Assembly (NCBI GenBank): GCA_015059945.1 | Contig: SUZJ01000004.1 | Coordinates: 72,646-136,645 of the forward strand | From: Rikenellaceae bacterium | Lineage (GTDB): Bacteria > Bacteroidota > Bacteroidia > Bacteroidales > Rikenellaceae | Length of the DNA stretch: 64,000 nucleotides | Direction of reading: 5' to 3' | Part shown: one piece after another, positions 27,621 to 36,695 of the stretch | Layout: each line of letters begins with the position of its first letter | How positions within the stretch are numbered: the first letter of the stretch is position 1 | The notes under the pieces: model-generated | The model's database searches: none | Told to the model about the DNA's origin: nothing | Seen by the model: the letters and a program-made list of their open reading frames with translations, nothing else | Position numbers and translations under genes: made by a program

Positions 27621-27662
27621 AATAAAACGTCGAGCAGCCCTACACTGCCCGACGTTATTTTC
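27621..27662 (-). terminator. Terminator after the lipoamide dehydrogenase gene
   Basis: On minus AACGTCGGGCAG pairs with CTGCTCGACGTT and is followed by TTATTTTG. The stop of the dehydrogenase gene is about 25 bases upstream. Confidence 0.8.
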
Positions 27663-27684
27663 TTATGTGTCGCTATAATCTCGA

Positions 27685-29064
27685 TTAGTCCAGGATTGCC
27701 TCGGTTGCCTCCAACAGGCCCTCGTACATTGTGGGGTGCGAGTGAACGGTCTGGGCAATCTGGCGAGCGGTGATGCCGAGTTGTTTGGCCAGCGTGGGCT
27801 CGCCAAGCATCTCGGTTACGCTACCGCCAATAATGTGTGCGCCAAGCAGTTTCTCGCTCTCGGCATCATAGACAAGTTTCACAAAGCCATCCCTATCACC
27901 TGCGGCAGTAGCCTTGCCCGAAGCCATAAACTGGTACTTACCAACCTTCACTTGGTAGCCCTGCTCGATGGCCTGCTTCTCGGTCAAGCCCACCATTGCC
28001 ACCTCGGGGGTGGTGTAGACACACGAGGGAATGGTCGAGTAGTCAATGGGCGCAGGGGTGTGGCCACAGATAGCCTCTACACACACCGTAGCCTCGGCCG
28101 AAGCAACGTGGGCAAGTGCGGGGGTGGCAATGATGTCGCCAACGGCATAGATGCCCTCTACATTGGTGCGGAAGTACTGGTCTACCACAATCTTATCGCG
28201 CTCGATGGCCACGCCGAGCTCTTCGAGGCCCAGGCCCTCGATGTTAGACTTAACACCTACGGCCGACAGCACAACCTCGGCATTGAGGGTTTCGACTCCC
28301 TTCTTACCCTCGACGTCTACCTCGCAGCCATTCTCGCCTACCCTAACGGCCTTAACGCCAGTCGAGGTCATAACCGTCACTTTCATCTTGCGGAACGAGC
28401 GCTCCAAAGTGCGGCTAACCTCCTCATCGGCCAGTGGCAGCATATTGGGCAGGTACTCCACAACAGTAACCTTAACGCCCAGAGCAGCATATACCCACGC
28501 AAACTCGCAGCCAATAGCACCCGAGCCCACAATAATCATACTCTCGGGCAACTCGCTCAGTGTCAGTGCCTCCTTCGACGAGATAATCCTCTTGCCATCG
28601 ACGGGCATAATAGGAATCTCCCTTGGGCGCGAACCAGTGGCCAGAATGATGTGGTCGGCCTCGACGCACTCTACCGCCCCGTCGGCTGCGGTAACCTCTA
28701 CAACGCCTTTGGCAGCAATGCGACCGCTACCGATGAGCACATCTACGCCGGCTTTCTTGAACAAGAAGTCCACACCCTTGTTCATCTGTGCGGCTACGGC
28801 CCTACTGCGGGCAACAATCTTGTCGAGCGAGGGGCGCACGGTGCCCTCGAACTCTATGCCATACTGGTCGGCTGCGGTAATGTAGTGGTAGACCTGTGCA
28901 CTCTTGAGCATAGCTTTGGTGGGGATGCAGCCCCAGTTAAGGCAAACACCACCCAGCTCGGCACGCTCTACTACGGCAACGCTTTTGCCCTTCTTGACAG
29001 CTTTGAGTGCGGCAACGTGACCAGCAGGGCCACTACCAATGACTACGATATCGTATTTTTTCAT
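27685..29064 (-). CDS. lpdA: Dihydrolipoyl dehydrogenase
   Basis: This 459-residue flavoenzyme reoxidises dihydrolipoamide with NAD+. It has the FAD motif VVIGSGPAGHVAAL, the redox disulfide GGVCLNWGCIPTKA, the NAD-binding GSGAIGCEFAWVYAALG, and the C-terminal His-Glu active-site segment AQTVHSHPTMYEGLLEA. No E1, E2 or glycine-cleavage genes are next to it, so the complex it serves is not shown. It is transcribed alone and ends at a strong terminator. Confidence 0.95.
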   Translation of the reverse strand: MKKYDIVVIGSGPAGHVAALKAVKKGKSVAVVERAELGGVCLNWGCIPTKAMLKSAQVYHYITAADQYGIEFEGTVRPSLDKIVARSRAVAAQMNKGVDFLFKKAGVDVLIGSGRIAAKGVVEVTAADGAVECVEADHIILATGSRPREIPIMPVDGKRIISSKEALTLSELPESMIIVGSGAIGCEFAWVYAALGVKVTVVEYLPNMLPLADEEVSRTLERSFRKMKVTVMTSTGVKAVRVGENGCEVDVEGKKGVETLNAEVVLSAVGVKSNIEGLGLEELGVAIERDKIVVDQYFRTNVEGIYAVGDIIATPALAHVASAEATVCVEAICGHTPAPIDYSTIPSCVYTTPEVAMVGLTEKQAIEQGYQVKVGKYQFMASGKATAAGDRDGFVKLVYDAESEKLLGAHIIGGSVTEMLGEPTLAKQLGITARQIAQTVHSHPTMYEGLLEATEAILD

Positions 29065-29111
29065 CTCTCTATGTGTGTATTAAGGTTTTTTAGGTATCTG
29101 TTCACAAACTC

Positions 29112-30752
29112 TTATTTAACCACCCTGAGCACCTCGCCATTGTCGGCAGCGATGGCGCGCAAGAATTTCTCGCTATAACCGGGCTGGTCGGGGAATGCGG
29201 GCTGTTTGGGGCTGTGACCGTTATTGAGGAAAGTGCCATCCTCGGCCTGCTTCTTGATGTTGCCGTCGATGTACTTAACCATCAGATAGTCATCCAGCTC
29301 GCTCCACTTCTGCCACAGAGCCTGAGCGTTATCGACCGACCACTTGGTGGCCAATTTCTTCATCTTATCGGTCTTTTTGTTCGACAACTGCTCGTCTTGT
29401 GCCAGAATCTCAACCAACATTTTGTTCTCCCACTCGTCAATCACTTTGCGCACCTCGGCACCAATGTAGTCGTAGCGCAGATAGGCAAACTGGGCGATAC
29501 GGTTGGTCACCCAGAACATCGACTTGTCGCTGTAAGTCAAGATGTCGGCAGTCTGCTCGCTCAGACACTCGGGCACCTCGGTCGAGCCGCAGTAGATAGG
29601 AGTCAGGGGCGAAGTTGCGGCATCGTCGGTACCAAACCAGATAACGCCACCCACGGGATCGGGCAAGTTCTGGCGAGCCTGTGCCACAAACCAGAAGCCG
29701 GTCTGCTGGGTTGCGATAGCCCTCTCATTAACGTACTCAACGCCATCTACCTCAAAGCCCATAGGCCTCCAACGGTAGGGGCATTTGCTGCCACCTGCAC
29801 CAATGTCGGTAGTCATATCCATAACGGTACCCTCGTAGTGGTCGCGCATCATATCGAATACATCTTTGGGCGAGAGCTTGCGGTTGGGCTTAACCCACAG
29901 AGGCATAGGATTGTTGGGGTTGTGGCCCAGAGCGTAGTCCTCATACTGCTCCATACCGTCGGCATACTGGCGGAAGAAGGCCCATACCCTCGCCTCGCAG
30001 CCACGCATAGCGCTGAAATCCAGAGGAGCATAGGCGTTGCAGAAGCTGAAATCTTTGTCCTCGCCGCTGAAATAGCCCTGCTCGCGTGCAAACGAGATTA
30101 CATCGGGGGCATAGAGGCAGTTCTCGGGGTCATCGAGGGGGAAGGTCGAGATTCGGGCCTGGTTGGCGTGGGCCGAGATGTAACCATCGGGCACACGACG
30201 TGCAACCCACACGATACCCTTGTTGTTGGGGCCTTTGCCAATGAGCTCCATAATCCACACCTCGTTCTTGTCGGCAATGCTGAACGACTCGCCACTCGAA
30301 GCGTAGCCGTGGGTATTGGCCAGCTCAACGATGCAGTCGATAGCCTCGCGTGCGGTTTTGCACCTCTGCAAGGTGATGTAGATGAGCGAGCCGTAATCGA
30401 TACCACCCTTGGGGTCTTCGAGCTCGTGACGGCCGCCAAAGGTGGTCTCGCCAATGATGAGCTGATACTCGTTCATATTACCAATGGTCGAGTAGGTCTG
30501 TGCCACCTGTGGAATCTCGCCCAAGTAGCGGCTGGTGTCCCACTCGTATACCTTCATCAGCGCGCCTGCTTTGTACTTGGCTGCTGCGTTGTGGTAGAGT
30601 GCTCCGTAGAGTTGGTGTGAGTCGGCTGCGTAGGAGACCATATTGCTGCCGTCGGTCGATGCGCCACGAGTTACTATCAGGTTGGTGCAGGCCAGTGCGC
30701 TACCCCAAGCCAAAACTGCGGCAAGTGCTGTTGCAAAGAGTCGTTTATTCAT
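29112..30752 (-). CDS. C69-family dipeptidase, secreted
   Basis: The 546-residue protein has a signal peptide (RLFATALAAVLAWGSALA) whose cleavage would expose Cys22 (CTNLIVTRGASTDGS), the N-terminal nucleophile expected of peptidase family C69 (Ntn hydrolases). Cys22 follows Ala-Leu-Ala, so signal peptidase I could itself generate the active N-terminus. The core continues with GETTFGGRHEL and SGESFSIADKNEVWIMELIG. Such enzymes cleave dipeptides in the periplasm or outside. The length is typical of Bacteroidota forms. It stands divergently from the YggS gene. Confidence 0.9.
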   Translation of the reverse strand: MNKRLFATALAAVLAWGSALACTNLIVTRGASTDGSNMVSYAADSHQLYGALYHNAAAKYKAGALMKVYEWDTSRYLGEIPQVAQTYSTIGNMNEYQLIIGETTFGGRHELEDPKGGIDYGSLIYITLQRCKTAREAIDCIVELANTHGYASSGESFSIADKNEVWIMELIGKGPNNKGIVWVARRVPDGYISAHANQARISTFPLDDPENCLYAPDVISFAREQGYFSGEDKDFSFCNAYAPLDFSAMRGCEARVWAFFRQYADGMEQYEDYALGHNPNNPMPLWVKPNRKLSPKDVFDMMRDHYEGTVMDMTTDIGAGGSKCPYRWRPMGFEVDGVEYVNERAIATQQTGFWFVAQARQNLPDPVGGVIWFGTDDAATSPLTPIYCGSTEVPECLSEQTADILTYSDKSMFWVTNRIAQFAYLRYDYIGAEVRKVIDEWENKMLVEILAQDEQLSNKKTDKMKKLATKWSVDNAQALWQKWSELDDYLMVKYIDGNIKKQAEDGTFLNNGHSPKQPAFPDQPGYSEKFLRAIAADNGEVLRVVK

Positions 30753-30842
30753 TATTATTTTGGATTAAAAATTTAGTTTCGCCTACCAATTCAACAAAAA
30801 TACAAATTTATCGCTAAATTTGCCAAACAAACCACACCAAAA

Positions 30843-31502
30843 ATGTCTATCACATCGCAAATTAAATATCTGCACGAGAGTCTGCCCAGCGAGGTAAGGC
30901 TCGTGGCTGTGTCGAAATTCCACCCCATCGAGGCTCTTCGTGAGGCCTACGATGCGGGCCAGCGCATATTTGGCGAGAGCCGCCCACAAGAGATGACCAC
31001 CAAACAGGCTGCCCTGCCAGCCGATATCGAGTGGCATATGATTGGCCACTTGCAGACCAACAAGGTGAAGATGATTGCCCCCTATGTGGCGCTTATTCAC
31101 TCGGTCGATAGCGAGCGCCTTGTGGCCGAGATTGACCGCTGTGCCGCCCGCGTAGGGCGTGTGATTGACATCTTGTTCGAGGTACACTTGGCTGCCGAGG
31201 AGAGCAAGAGTGGCTGGAACGAGGCCGAACTGAGGGTGTTTATCGACTCGGGGGCCCTGGTCCACTACCCCAACGTGCGACTGCGCGGACTGATGACCAT
31301 TGGCACTCTGACCGATGATATTGAGCTAAATAAGAGCGAGTTTTGTGCTCTCAGGGATTTGTATACCGAGTTACGCCCCCGCTTTGGCGAGGCTTTTGAC
31401 ACGCTGTCGATGGGTATGACCTCCGACTACCGCGAGGCCATCGAGTGTGGTAGCAATATGGTGCGCATCGGCTCGATGATTTTTGGCGAAAGGGTTTATT
31501 AA
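30843..31502 (+). CDS. YggS/PLPBP family pyridoxal phosphate homeostasis protein
   Basis: This 219-residue protein is of the single-domain alanine-racemase-fold type. The Lys in LVAVSKFHP binds PLP; GENRPQE-like (GESRPQEM), WHMIGHLQTNKVK and LSMGMTSDYREAIECGSNMVRIGSMIFG blocks are all present. The family is cytosolic and keeps free PLP in balance rather than catalysing a known reaction. Monocistronic layout; a TAAATTTG element at 30815-30822 is a likely -7 box. Confidence 0.93.
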   Translation: MSITSQIKYLHESLPSEVRLVAVSKFHPIEALREAYDAGQRIFGESRPQEMTTKQAALPADIEWHMIGHLQTNKVKMIAPYVALIHSVDSERLVAEIDRCAARVGRVIDILFEVHLAAEESKSGWNEAELRVFIDSGALVHYPNVRLRGLMTIGTLTDDIELNKSEFCALRDLYTELRPRFGEAFDTLSMGMTSDYREAIECGSNMVRIGSMIFGERVY

Positions 31503-31504
31503 AC

Positions 31505-31532
31505 GTCGACCGACAACCGTCAACCGTCGACC
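31505..31532. repeat. 7-bp tandem array GTCGACC/GACAACC/GTCAACC/GTCGACC
   Basis: Four heptamers of related sequence start three bases after the YggS stop. They run into ACCGACCTAAG, a sequence that recurs at the ends of the 43064-43326 element. Length 28 bp. It belongs to the heptamer arrays also seen at 51621, 56206, 61011 and 61184. Confidence 0.6.
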
Positions 31533-31568
31533 GACCTAAGGCTATTATTAAAGCCCTTAAAGAAACAA

Positions 31569-31602
31569 CAAAGGCGAGCGGACACTACCCCACTCGCCTT
31601 TG
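31569..31602. terminator. Hairpin terminator between yggS and the M23/LysM gene
   Basis: CAAAGGCGAG (31569-31578) pairs with CTCGCCTTTG (31593-31602). Both converging transcription units end here, and either direction has an A/T-rich flank, so it may act for both. Confidence 0.7.
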
Positions 31603-31630
31603 TCTATTCAATGTCGTTTGACGTTTGACA

Positions 31631-32689
31631 CTATTTCACCCTCAGGCGTTGGCCAATGCGTATGGGGGTGCTGCTCTTGATACCATTCAAGCGACAGATT
31701 GCACCCACCGAAGTGCCATACTTGGCCGCAATCTTCGACAGGTTGTCGCCACTCTTGACCTTATAGTAAATTGCGTCATTTACGGTCGGCTTGGGCTTCT
31801 TGGCCACATCTTCGAGCGCCTCTACAATCTCTTCCGAACTGAGCGGATTACCATCCTTGTCGGTAAATACTCCATCCACATCGTCGTACTCTTCCAGCGC
31901 CTCGGTCATCTTCGACGACACATTGAAGTATCCCCTTTCGAGAACGTAGGTGTGGTATTTCAGCTCGCCCGTCGAGAAGTCGATAATCCTCTCGGGGTCG
32001 AAGGTCAGGTCGGCATACCTAACCTCAAAGTGCAGGTGGGGGCCGCTACTACGCCCCGAATTGCCACCAAAGCCAATCACTTGGCCCGCCTTGACGTAGT
32101 CGTTCACCGACACATTCAGCTTGCATAGGTGGCCATAGTAGGTTTCGAGGCCGTTTGGGTGGCGCAGGATGACCAGATAGCCATAACCGCCCGAGTTGTA
32201 ACGTGCATAGCGCACCTTGCCCTCGAAGGCTGCAAATATGGGCTCGCCCGTAGGCAGACCGATGTCTATACCCTTGTGCATACCCCTGCGGCGAGGGCCA
32301 TAGCGCGACGACACTCGGCCCAGTACGGGGATGTGGAAGTCGCCCAGCTTGTCGATGAGTTGTATCTCCATACTCTCAGGCAAGTCGCCCAGACTCACAT
32401 CGCGGTAGGCAAAGACCTCGTTGGTACGCCAATGGTCGCGAAAGACCTCTTGGTCGGCACGGCTCTCGTAGTCGGGATAGTAGTACTCCCAAGTATTGTT
32501 GGTATAGGTAATGATAAAGACGTTGGGCTCGGCTGTGGCAACGGTATCGATAGGCACTGCGGGCAGGTCTTCGTAGTGGTAGACCTTAGACCTCTGGCCA
32601 TAGGCCTCCGCTTGCGACCACACGACCGCAAAGAGCACAATCATCAACTTAAAGCAAAACTTCACTCTCACTACCCTACTATTCTTCAT
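31631..32689 (-). CDS. M23 peptidase with LysM domain, secreted
   Basis: The ORF opens at 32740, but the start at 32689 (352 aa) places a signal peptide at the N-terminus (KFCFKLMIVLFAVVWSQAEA) and overlaps the DUF3109 gene by 11 nt, so it is preferred. An M23/LytM domain lies near residues 125-225 with zinc ligands H138 and D142 (MHKGID) and HLHFEV near 218-220. A LysM domain closes the protein (YKVKSGDNLSKIAAKYG). It likely cleaves peptidoglycan cross-bridges in the periplasm. It is the last gene of the yicC-gmk-nadD-ddl-DUF3109 run, matching a cell-wall theme with ddl. Confidence 0.93.
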   Translation of the reverse strand: MKNSRVVRVKFCFKLMIVLFAVVWSQAEAYGQRSKVYHYEDLPAVPIDTVATAEPNVFIITYTNNTWEYYYPDYESRADQEVFRDHWRTNEVFAYRDVSLGDLPESMEIQLIDKLGDFHIPVLGRVSSRYGPRRRGMHKGIDIGLPTGEPIFAAFEGKVRYARYNSGGYGYLVILRHPNGLETYYGHLCKLNVSVNDYVKAGQVIGFGGNSGRSSGPHLHFEVRYADLTFDPERIIDFSTGELKYHTYVLERGYFNVSSKMTEALEEYDDVDGVFTDKDGNPLSSEEIVEALEDVAKKPKPTVNDAIYYKVKSGDNLSKIAAKYGTSVGAICRLNGIKSSTPIRIGQRLRVK

Positions 32690-33272
32690 TCTCAAACATT
32701 TCGGCAGCCTGACACAGTGCCTCATAGAACTCCTCGCCAAAACGCCTTATCAGTGGCTCGCGCATAGCCTTATAGAGCTTTACACCCTCGCGTTTGCCGC
32801 AGTCGAAGGCACACTTGCAGATGTTCCAGCGGTGGATATTCAGCCCATAATCGCCCGTTGCAAAGTGCTTAACCCTGATGGGATAGAGGTGGCACGAGAT
32901 GGGTTTCAGAAAGCTACACTTACCCTCGCGGTAGGCTCGCTCGATGGCGCAGAAGGTAATGCCATTCTCCTTGAACGAGTAGGCACACTCGGCCCCGTCA
33001 ATCAGTGGTGTAGTATAGTCGCCATCGACATCCACCACCATAAAGCCCTGGCTCTCCACAGCCTCGATGCCCTCGGCAGTCATATAGGGTTTATAGTTTG
33101 GGTACTCGTTTTCCAACTCATCAACCTCCTCAATCTCCAATGGAGCGCCCGAGTCACCCTCTACGCAGCACTCGCCCTTGCAGACCGCCAAGTCGCAGCA
33201 GAACTGCTCGGTAAGCAGGTCGGAGGCAATGATTTTGCCGTCAATCTCTATCATCGAAGGCCTAATTGTCAT
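32679..33272 (-). CDS. DUF3109 family cysteine-rich protein
   Basis: The 197-residue protein is Cys-rich: CCDLAVCKGECCVEGD near the N-terminus, then CAYSF, FCAIERAY, GKCSFLKPISCHLYPIR and ICKCAFDCGKREGVK. The pattern suggests a metal or iron-sulfur site. I recall it as DUF3109 (Bacteroidota, similar to the YkgJ/zinc- or iron-chelating Cys family). No experimental role is known to me. It overlaps ddl by 4 nt and the M23/LysM gene by 11 nt, so it is coupled to both. Confidence 0.85.
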   Translation of the reverse strand: MTIRPSMIEIDGKIIASDLLTEQFCCDLAVCKGECCVEGDSGAPLEIEEVDELENEYPNYKPYMTAEGIEAVESQGFMVVDVDGDYTTPLIDGAECAYSFKENGITFCAIERAYREGKCSFLKPISCHLYPIRVKHFATGDYGLNIHRWNICKCAFDCGKREGVKLYKAMREPLIRRFGEEFYEALCQAAEMFENEE

Positions 33273-34252
33273 AATGTATTGTCGATTATCAGGTTCAACA
33301 CCTCGGTCATAGTCATCCCCGCAGCCTTTATCTGCTTGGGCACAATACTACCTGCGCTCATACCCGGAATGGCGTTAATCTCAATCATATAGGGCTCGCC
33401 CTCGGGGGTAACGATAAAGTCCACTCGGGCCAAACCCCTGCAACGGCAGGCCTTATAGGCGGCCTCAGCATAGTCTTGCAGTGTGGTGGTCAGCTCGGGC
33501 GAAATCTGCGCAGGGGTAATCTCGTCGCTCATACCTGCGGTGTACTTGGCCTCGTAGTCGAAGAACTCGTTTTTGGCCACCACCTCGGTAACGGGAAAGC
33601 GGTAGAACTGCTCCTCGGTAGCCATCACTCCACAAGCGAACTCGCGACCAGCAATGAACTCCTCGACCAACACCTCGTCGCTCTCCTCAAAGGCGGCCAT
33701 AATTGCGGGCAGCACCTCCTCGGCGCTCTTAACCTTCGTAACGCCACAGCTACTGCCACTTGCGTTGGGCTTAACAAACAAGGGCAGGCCCAGCTCGGCC
33801 ACAATCATATCGGGGGCAATCCAATCCTCGGCCCCTATGAGCATACCCTTGGCCAGATTAACTCCCGTATGAGCCACCGCCCTCTTGGTCGAAATCTTGT
33901 CGAAAGTAATCACCGACGAGGTCATATCGCACGACGAGAAGGGCACACCCATCATCTCCAAGTAGCCCTGTATATGGCCATCCTCGCCAGGGGTGCCGTG
34001 AATCATCACAAAGGCGTAGTCAAAGACTACCTTCTGGTCCTCGACCGTAAGCGAAAAGTCGTTCAGATCGACGCCATACTCTTTGCCCTCGTTGCGGTAG
34101 GTAAAGTTGCGGTGATGAACGTCTATCAGCCACACATTATACCTCTGGTGGTCAAAGGCTTCGGCCACCTGTGCTGCACTGCCCAAGGCAATCTCGCGCT
34201 CCGACGAGTTGCCACCTGCCAGCAGTGCTATATTCAGTTTTGTGTTCTCCAT
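33269..34252 (-). CDS. ddl: D-alanine--D-alanine ligase
   Basis: This 327-residue ATP-grasp enzyme makes the D-Ala-D-Ala dipeptide for the peptidoglycan precursor. Visible marks include LLAGGNSSEREIAL (N-terminal glycine loop), LFVKPNASGSSCGVTKV (ATP-binding Lys and glycine/serine loop), VEEFIAGREFACGV, and RVDFIVTPEGEPYMIEINAIPGMS (magnesium-binding Glu/Asn). The start codon lies 24 nt from the end of nadD and the end overlaps DUF3109. Confidence 0.97.
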   Translation of the reverse strand: MENTKLNIALLAGGNSSEREIALGSAAQVAEAFDHQRYNVWLIDVHHRNFTYRNEGKEYGVDLNDFSLTVEDQKVVFDYAFVMIHGTPGEDGHIQGYLEMMGVPFSSCDMTSSVITFDKISTKRAVAHTGVNLAKGMLIGAEDWIAPDMIVAELGLPLFVKPNASGSSCGVTKVKSAEEVLPAIMAAFEESDEVLVEEFIAGREFACGVMATEEQFYRFPVTEVVAKNEFFDYEAKYTAGMSDEITPAQISPELTTTLQDYAEAAYKACRCRGLARVDFIVTPEGEPYMIEINAIPGMSAGSIVPKQIKAAGMTMTEVLNLIIDNTL

Positions 34253-34276
34253 TGTTAAACTATTATTTCTCTACTA

Positions 34277-35023
34277 CTATGGGTTGTAATAATCTTTGTG
34301 ACGGAAGGCCAGAATCTCGTCTATCATCGTGAGCCACTGACCGGCCTCCTCATTGTCGGGCGCAAGTCGCAGCACCTCGCCAAAGTGGTTCATTGCCGCC
34401 CCGAAATCGCTACGGGCATAGGCCTCTTTGCCTGCCGCAAGGGCCTGTTCTACGCTATTTTGTTCCATATAAAGTTTGTGTTTTTCGATATACTCTGCCA
34501 CTCGTGGGGGTACCTCATCCTGCCACGCTTCGCCACTGCCAATCAGCTCTCTCACCCGAGTAGACGACACGCTCATCTTAGGTGCCCCGTCAAGCATCAC
34601 AAAGGGCTCGCCGAAGTGGTCATCCTCTCCTCGTGGGTAAATCAGTATCTTATTCTCGGTCATCAGCCTCTTGCCCTCGCGCCACGTGTGGATAGTAGCT
34701 GCCACATCGCCACCTCCCAGCAGAGCAAACTCCTCATCTGGATAACGCTCGCGCAGGGTGTCGATAGTATTTACCGTATACGAAGGTCTTGGCAGCGAGA
34801 ACTCTACGTCGCACACCTCCACACCCTCAAACTCCTCTACCGCAAGCCTTGCCATAGCCAGACGGTGCTCTTCGGGGGCCAGCTGGCTGCTCTGCTTATG
34901 CGGATTCTGGGGCGAGACCACCAGCCACACCTTGTCGGCCAGTCCCTGCTCCACTACGTAGCGAGCCACGCTTATATGCCCCTTGTGTATGGGGTTGAAC
35001 GAGCCAAAGTAGAGAGCAATCAT
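34277..35023 (-). CDS. nadD: Nicotinate-nucleotide adenylyltransferase with TPR-like C-terminal extension
   Basis: Residues 1-186 form a standard NadD: YFGSFNPIHKGH (the nucleotidyl-transferase HxGH signature), VSPQNPHK, and SVSSTRVRELI (SSTxxR). NadD adenylates nicotinate mononucleotide, a step in NAD synthesis. Residues about 187-248 are additional: QALAAGKEAYARSDFGAAMNHFGEVLRLAPDN looks like one TPR hairpin, then a tail EILAFRHKDYYNP. NadD proteins usually end near residue 190-215. The reading frame is open without a break between the two parts, so it is a fusion or an extension. Confidence 0.93.
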   Translation of the reverse strand: MIALYFGSFNPIHKGHISVARYVVEQGLADKVWLVVSPQNPHKQSSQLAPEEHRLAMARLAVEEFEGVEVCDVEFSLPRPSYTVNTIDTLRERYPDEEFALLGGGDVAATIHTWREGKRLMTENKILIYPRGEDDHFGEPFVMLDGAPKMSVSSTRVRELIGSGEAWQDEVPPRVAEYIEKHKLYMEQNSVEQALAAGKEAYARSDFGAAMNHFGEVLRLAPDNEEAGQWLTMIDEILAFRHKDYYNP

Positions 35024-35064
35024 ACCGAGGGAGAATTGAGAATTGAAAATGGTCAGTTGTGGTA

Positions 35065-35628
35065 TTAGTCGGCCAAGAAAGTGGTTACTATCTGTTCGAC
35101 CTCGGCAACTGCCGCATCCAAGTTGTCATTCACTACGGTCTTGTCGAACTGGGGCGCATAGCTTAGCTCCTCGGCAGCCTTAGCAACACGCTGTTCAATC
35201 TTCTCGGGCGAGTCGGTAGCTCGGCCCACCAGCCTATTGCGCAGCTCGTCAATCGAGGGAGGCATAACAAAAATCGACAGTGCCTGGTCGCCAAAAATGC
35301 TCTTGAGCCTTACGCCACCCTTCACATCCACATCGAACAGAATGGTGTGGCCCTGAGCCCAGATGCGCTCCAGTTCGCTCTTCAGGGTGCCATACTTGGT
35401 ACCAGCATAGACCTCTTCCCACTCCACAAAGCTATCCTCGGCAATGGCCCTATCGAACTCCTCTGCCGAGAGGAAATAGTAGTCGTGGCCGTGTTGCTCA
35501 ACCCCGCGAGGGGCACGCGAAGTGGCCGAAATCGAAAACTCCAACCCTGGGATGGTCTGCATAATGCGACGCACGATTGTGGTCTTGCCCGAGCCCGAAG
35601 GGGCCGAGAATATAATCAGTTTGCCCAT
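35065..35628 (-). CDS. gmk: Guanylate kinase
   Basis: A 187-residue kinase that turns GMP into GDP. P-loop FSAPSGSGKTTIV, GMP-binding SATSRAPRGVEQHGHDYYFLS, and FVEWEEVYAGTKYGT are all typical. The length is usual. It lies 5 nt downstream of the yicC gene, so the pair is coupled. A short AATTGAG repeat (35034-35047) separates it from nadD. Confidence 0.97.
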   Translation of the reverse strand: MGKLIIFSAPSGSGKTTIVRRIMQTIPGLEFSISATSRAPRGVEQHGHDYYFLSAEEFDRAIAEDSFVEWEEVYAGTKYGTLKSELERIWAQGHTILFDVDVKGGVRLKSIFGDQALSIFVMPPSIDELRNRLVGRATDSPEKIEQRVAKAAEELSYAPQFDKTVVNDNLDAAVAEVEQIVTTFLAD

Positions 35629-35633
35629 AGTGC

Positions 35634-36518
35634 CTACAATATATTGAGTACCTGCTCTTTAATCTTTTCGAGCTCGTCTTTCATCTTCACTACCAATATC
35701 TGCATCTCCGAGTCGTTGGCCTTAGAGCCCATAGTGTTAATCTCGCGCCCCATCTCTTGTGCCACAAAGCCCAACTTACGGCCCACGCCATCCTCCTCGG
35801 CTGCCACCTGGCGGAAGTAGTCGCAGTGTTTATCCAGACGCACCTTCTCCTCGGTAATGTCCAACTTCTCGATATAGAAAATCATCTCCTGTTCGAGTCG
35901 GTTGGCATCATAGGCCACGCCACACTGGTTCATATGGTCTACAATGCGCTGTTTGATAACCTCGGTACGGCGCTGCTCAAATGGAATAACAGCCTGTTTG
36001 TAGCCCTGAATGAGGTCTACCCTATGGAGCAGGTCGGCAATCAGTATCTCGCCCTCGTGCTGACGGAAGGCATCGTGGCGGGCCAAAGCCTCATCGACAG
36101 CCTGCATCAAGACAGCCAACTCCTCGTCGCTAACAGCCTCGACCTCGGTAGCCACAACCTCGGGTATACGCATAATCGAGCTGAGCACCTGAGCCTGCAC
36201 GTGTTCGCCACAGCCCAAGCCCGAAGCGGCAGCCAGCCCCATCAGTTCGGCCGAGTAACTGCGGAAAAGTTCCTTGTTGATATTGAGTGCACTCTCTTTG
36301 GTGGCGGTATTCTCGACCGTAACGAAGATATCACACTTGCCACGCCCGAGCACCTTGGCAGCACGATTGCGAATCTCAAACTCGGCCTGGCGATAGCGCG
36401 CGGGCATCTTGACCGACAAATCGAGCTGTTTGCCATTGAGCGAGCGTGTCTCTACGCAGATTTTGCGTCCTGAAATAGTGATTTCGGCCTTACCGAAACC
36501 TGTCATTGATTTTACCAT
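35634..36518 (-). CDS. YicC family protein (endoribonuclease YicC/YloC-like)
   Basis: The 294-residue protein has the family ends: VKSMTGFGKAEI at the start and KANDSEMQILVVKMKDELEKIKEQVLNIL at the close (DUF1732), with LNGKQLDLSVKMP between. YicC members have been linked to RNA cleavage. It is the first gene of a six-gene minus operon and lies directly before gmk, an arrangement I recall as common for this pair. A TATCTTTG promoter element is found upstream. Confidence 0.93.
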   Translation of the reverse strand: MVKSMTGFGKAEITISGRKICVETRSLNGKQLDLSVKMPARYRQAEFEIRNRAAKVLGRGKCDIFVTVENTATKESALNINKELFRSYSAELMGLAAASGLGCGEHVQAQVLSSIMRIPEVVATEVEAVSDEELAVLMQAVDEALARHDAFRQHEGEILIADLLHRVDLIQGYKQAVIPFEQRRTEVIKQRIVDHMNQCGVAYDANRLEQEMIFYIEKLDITEEKVRLDKHCDYFRQVAAEEDGVGRKLGFVAQEMGREINTMGSKANDSEMQILVVKMKDELEKIKEQVLNIL

Positions 36519-36544
36519 CCGTGATAAGTATTTATTTCAACCTA

Positions 36545-36552
36545 CAAAGATA
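36545..36552 (-). promoter_or_regulatory. Promoter -7 element of the yicC operon
   Basis: On minus this reads TATCTTTG, 27 bases ahead of the yicC ATG. The -33 match is weak. It is divergent to the serC promoter about 70 bases away. Confidence 0.45.
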
Positions 36553-36597
36553 AACTATTTTTTCTACACAATGAAATATGAAATAATAAACAAATAG

Positions 36598-36629
36598 TTT
36601 GTTTTACTCTGAAATAAAATGTATATTTG
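36598..36629 (+). promoter_or_regulatory. Promoter of serC
   Basis: TTTG (36598-36601), a 20-nt spacer and TATATTTG (36622-36629) are an excellent match to the Bacteroidota promoter. The serC ATG is at 36696, leaving a leader of about 60 nt. Confidence 0.65.
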
Positions 36630-36695
36630 CGGATGACAAATTATGATTTGTAAGAATTTCACAAAACAATACTAACACATTAACCTAAAAACACA

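Noticed and set aside
27469-27678. 69-aa ORF in repeat copy 1, and 61-aa ORF at 42950-43135 in copy 2
   Set aside because: The peptide similarity follows from the DNA repeat. Starts and ends differ between the copies, so a conserved small protein is not supported.
27736-29178. 480-aa plus-strand ORF opposite lpdA (and similar ORFs opposite gpmI, the C69 dipeptidase, dnaA and mtaB)
   Set aside because: Each covers a conserved gene on the other strand and shows no family motif.
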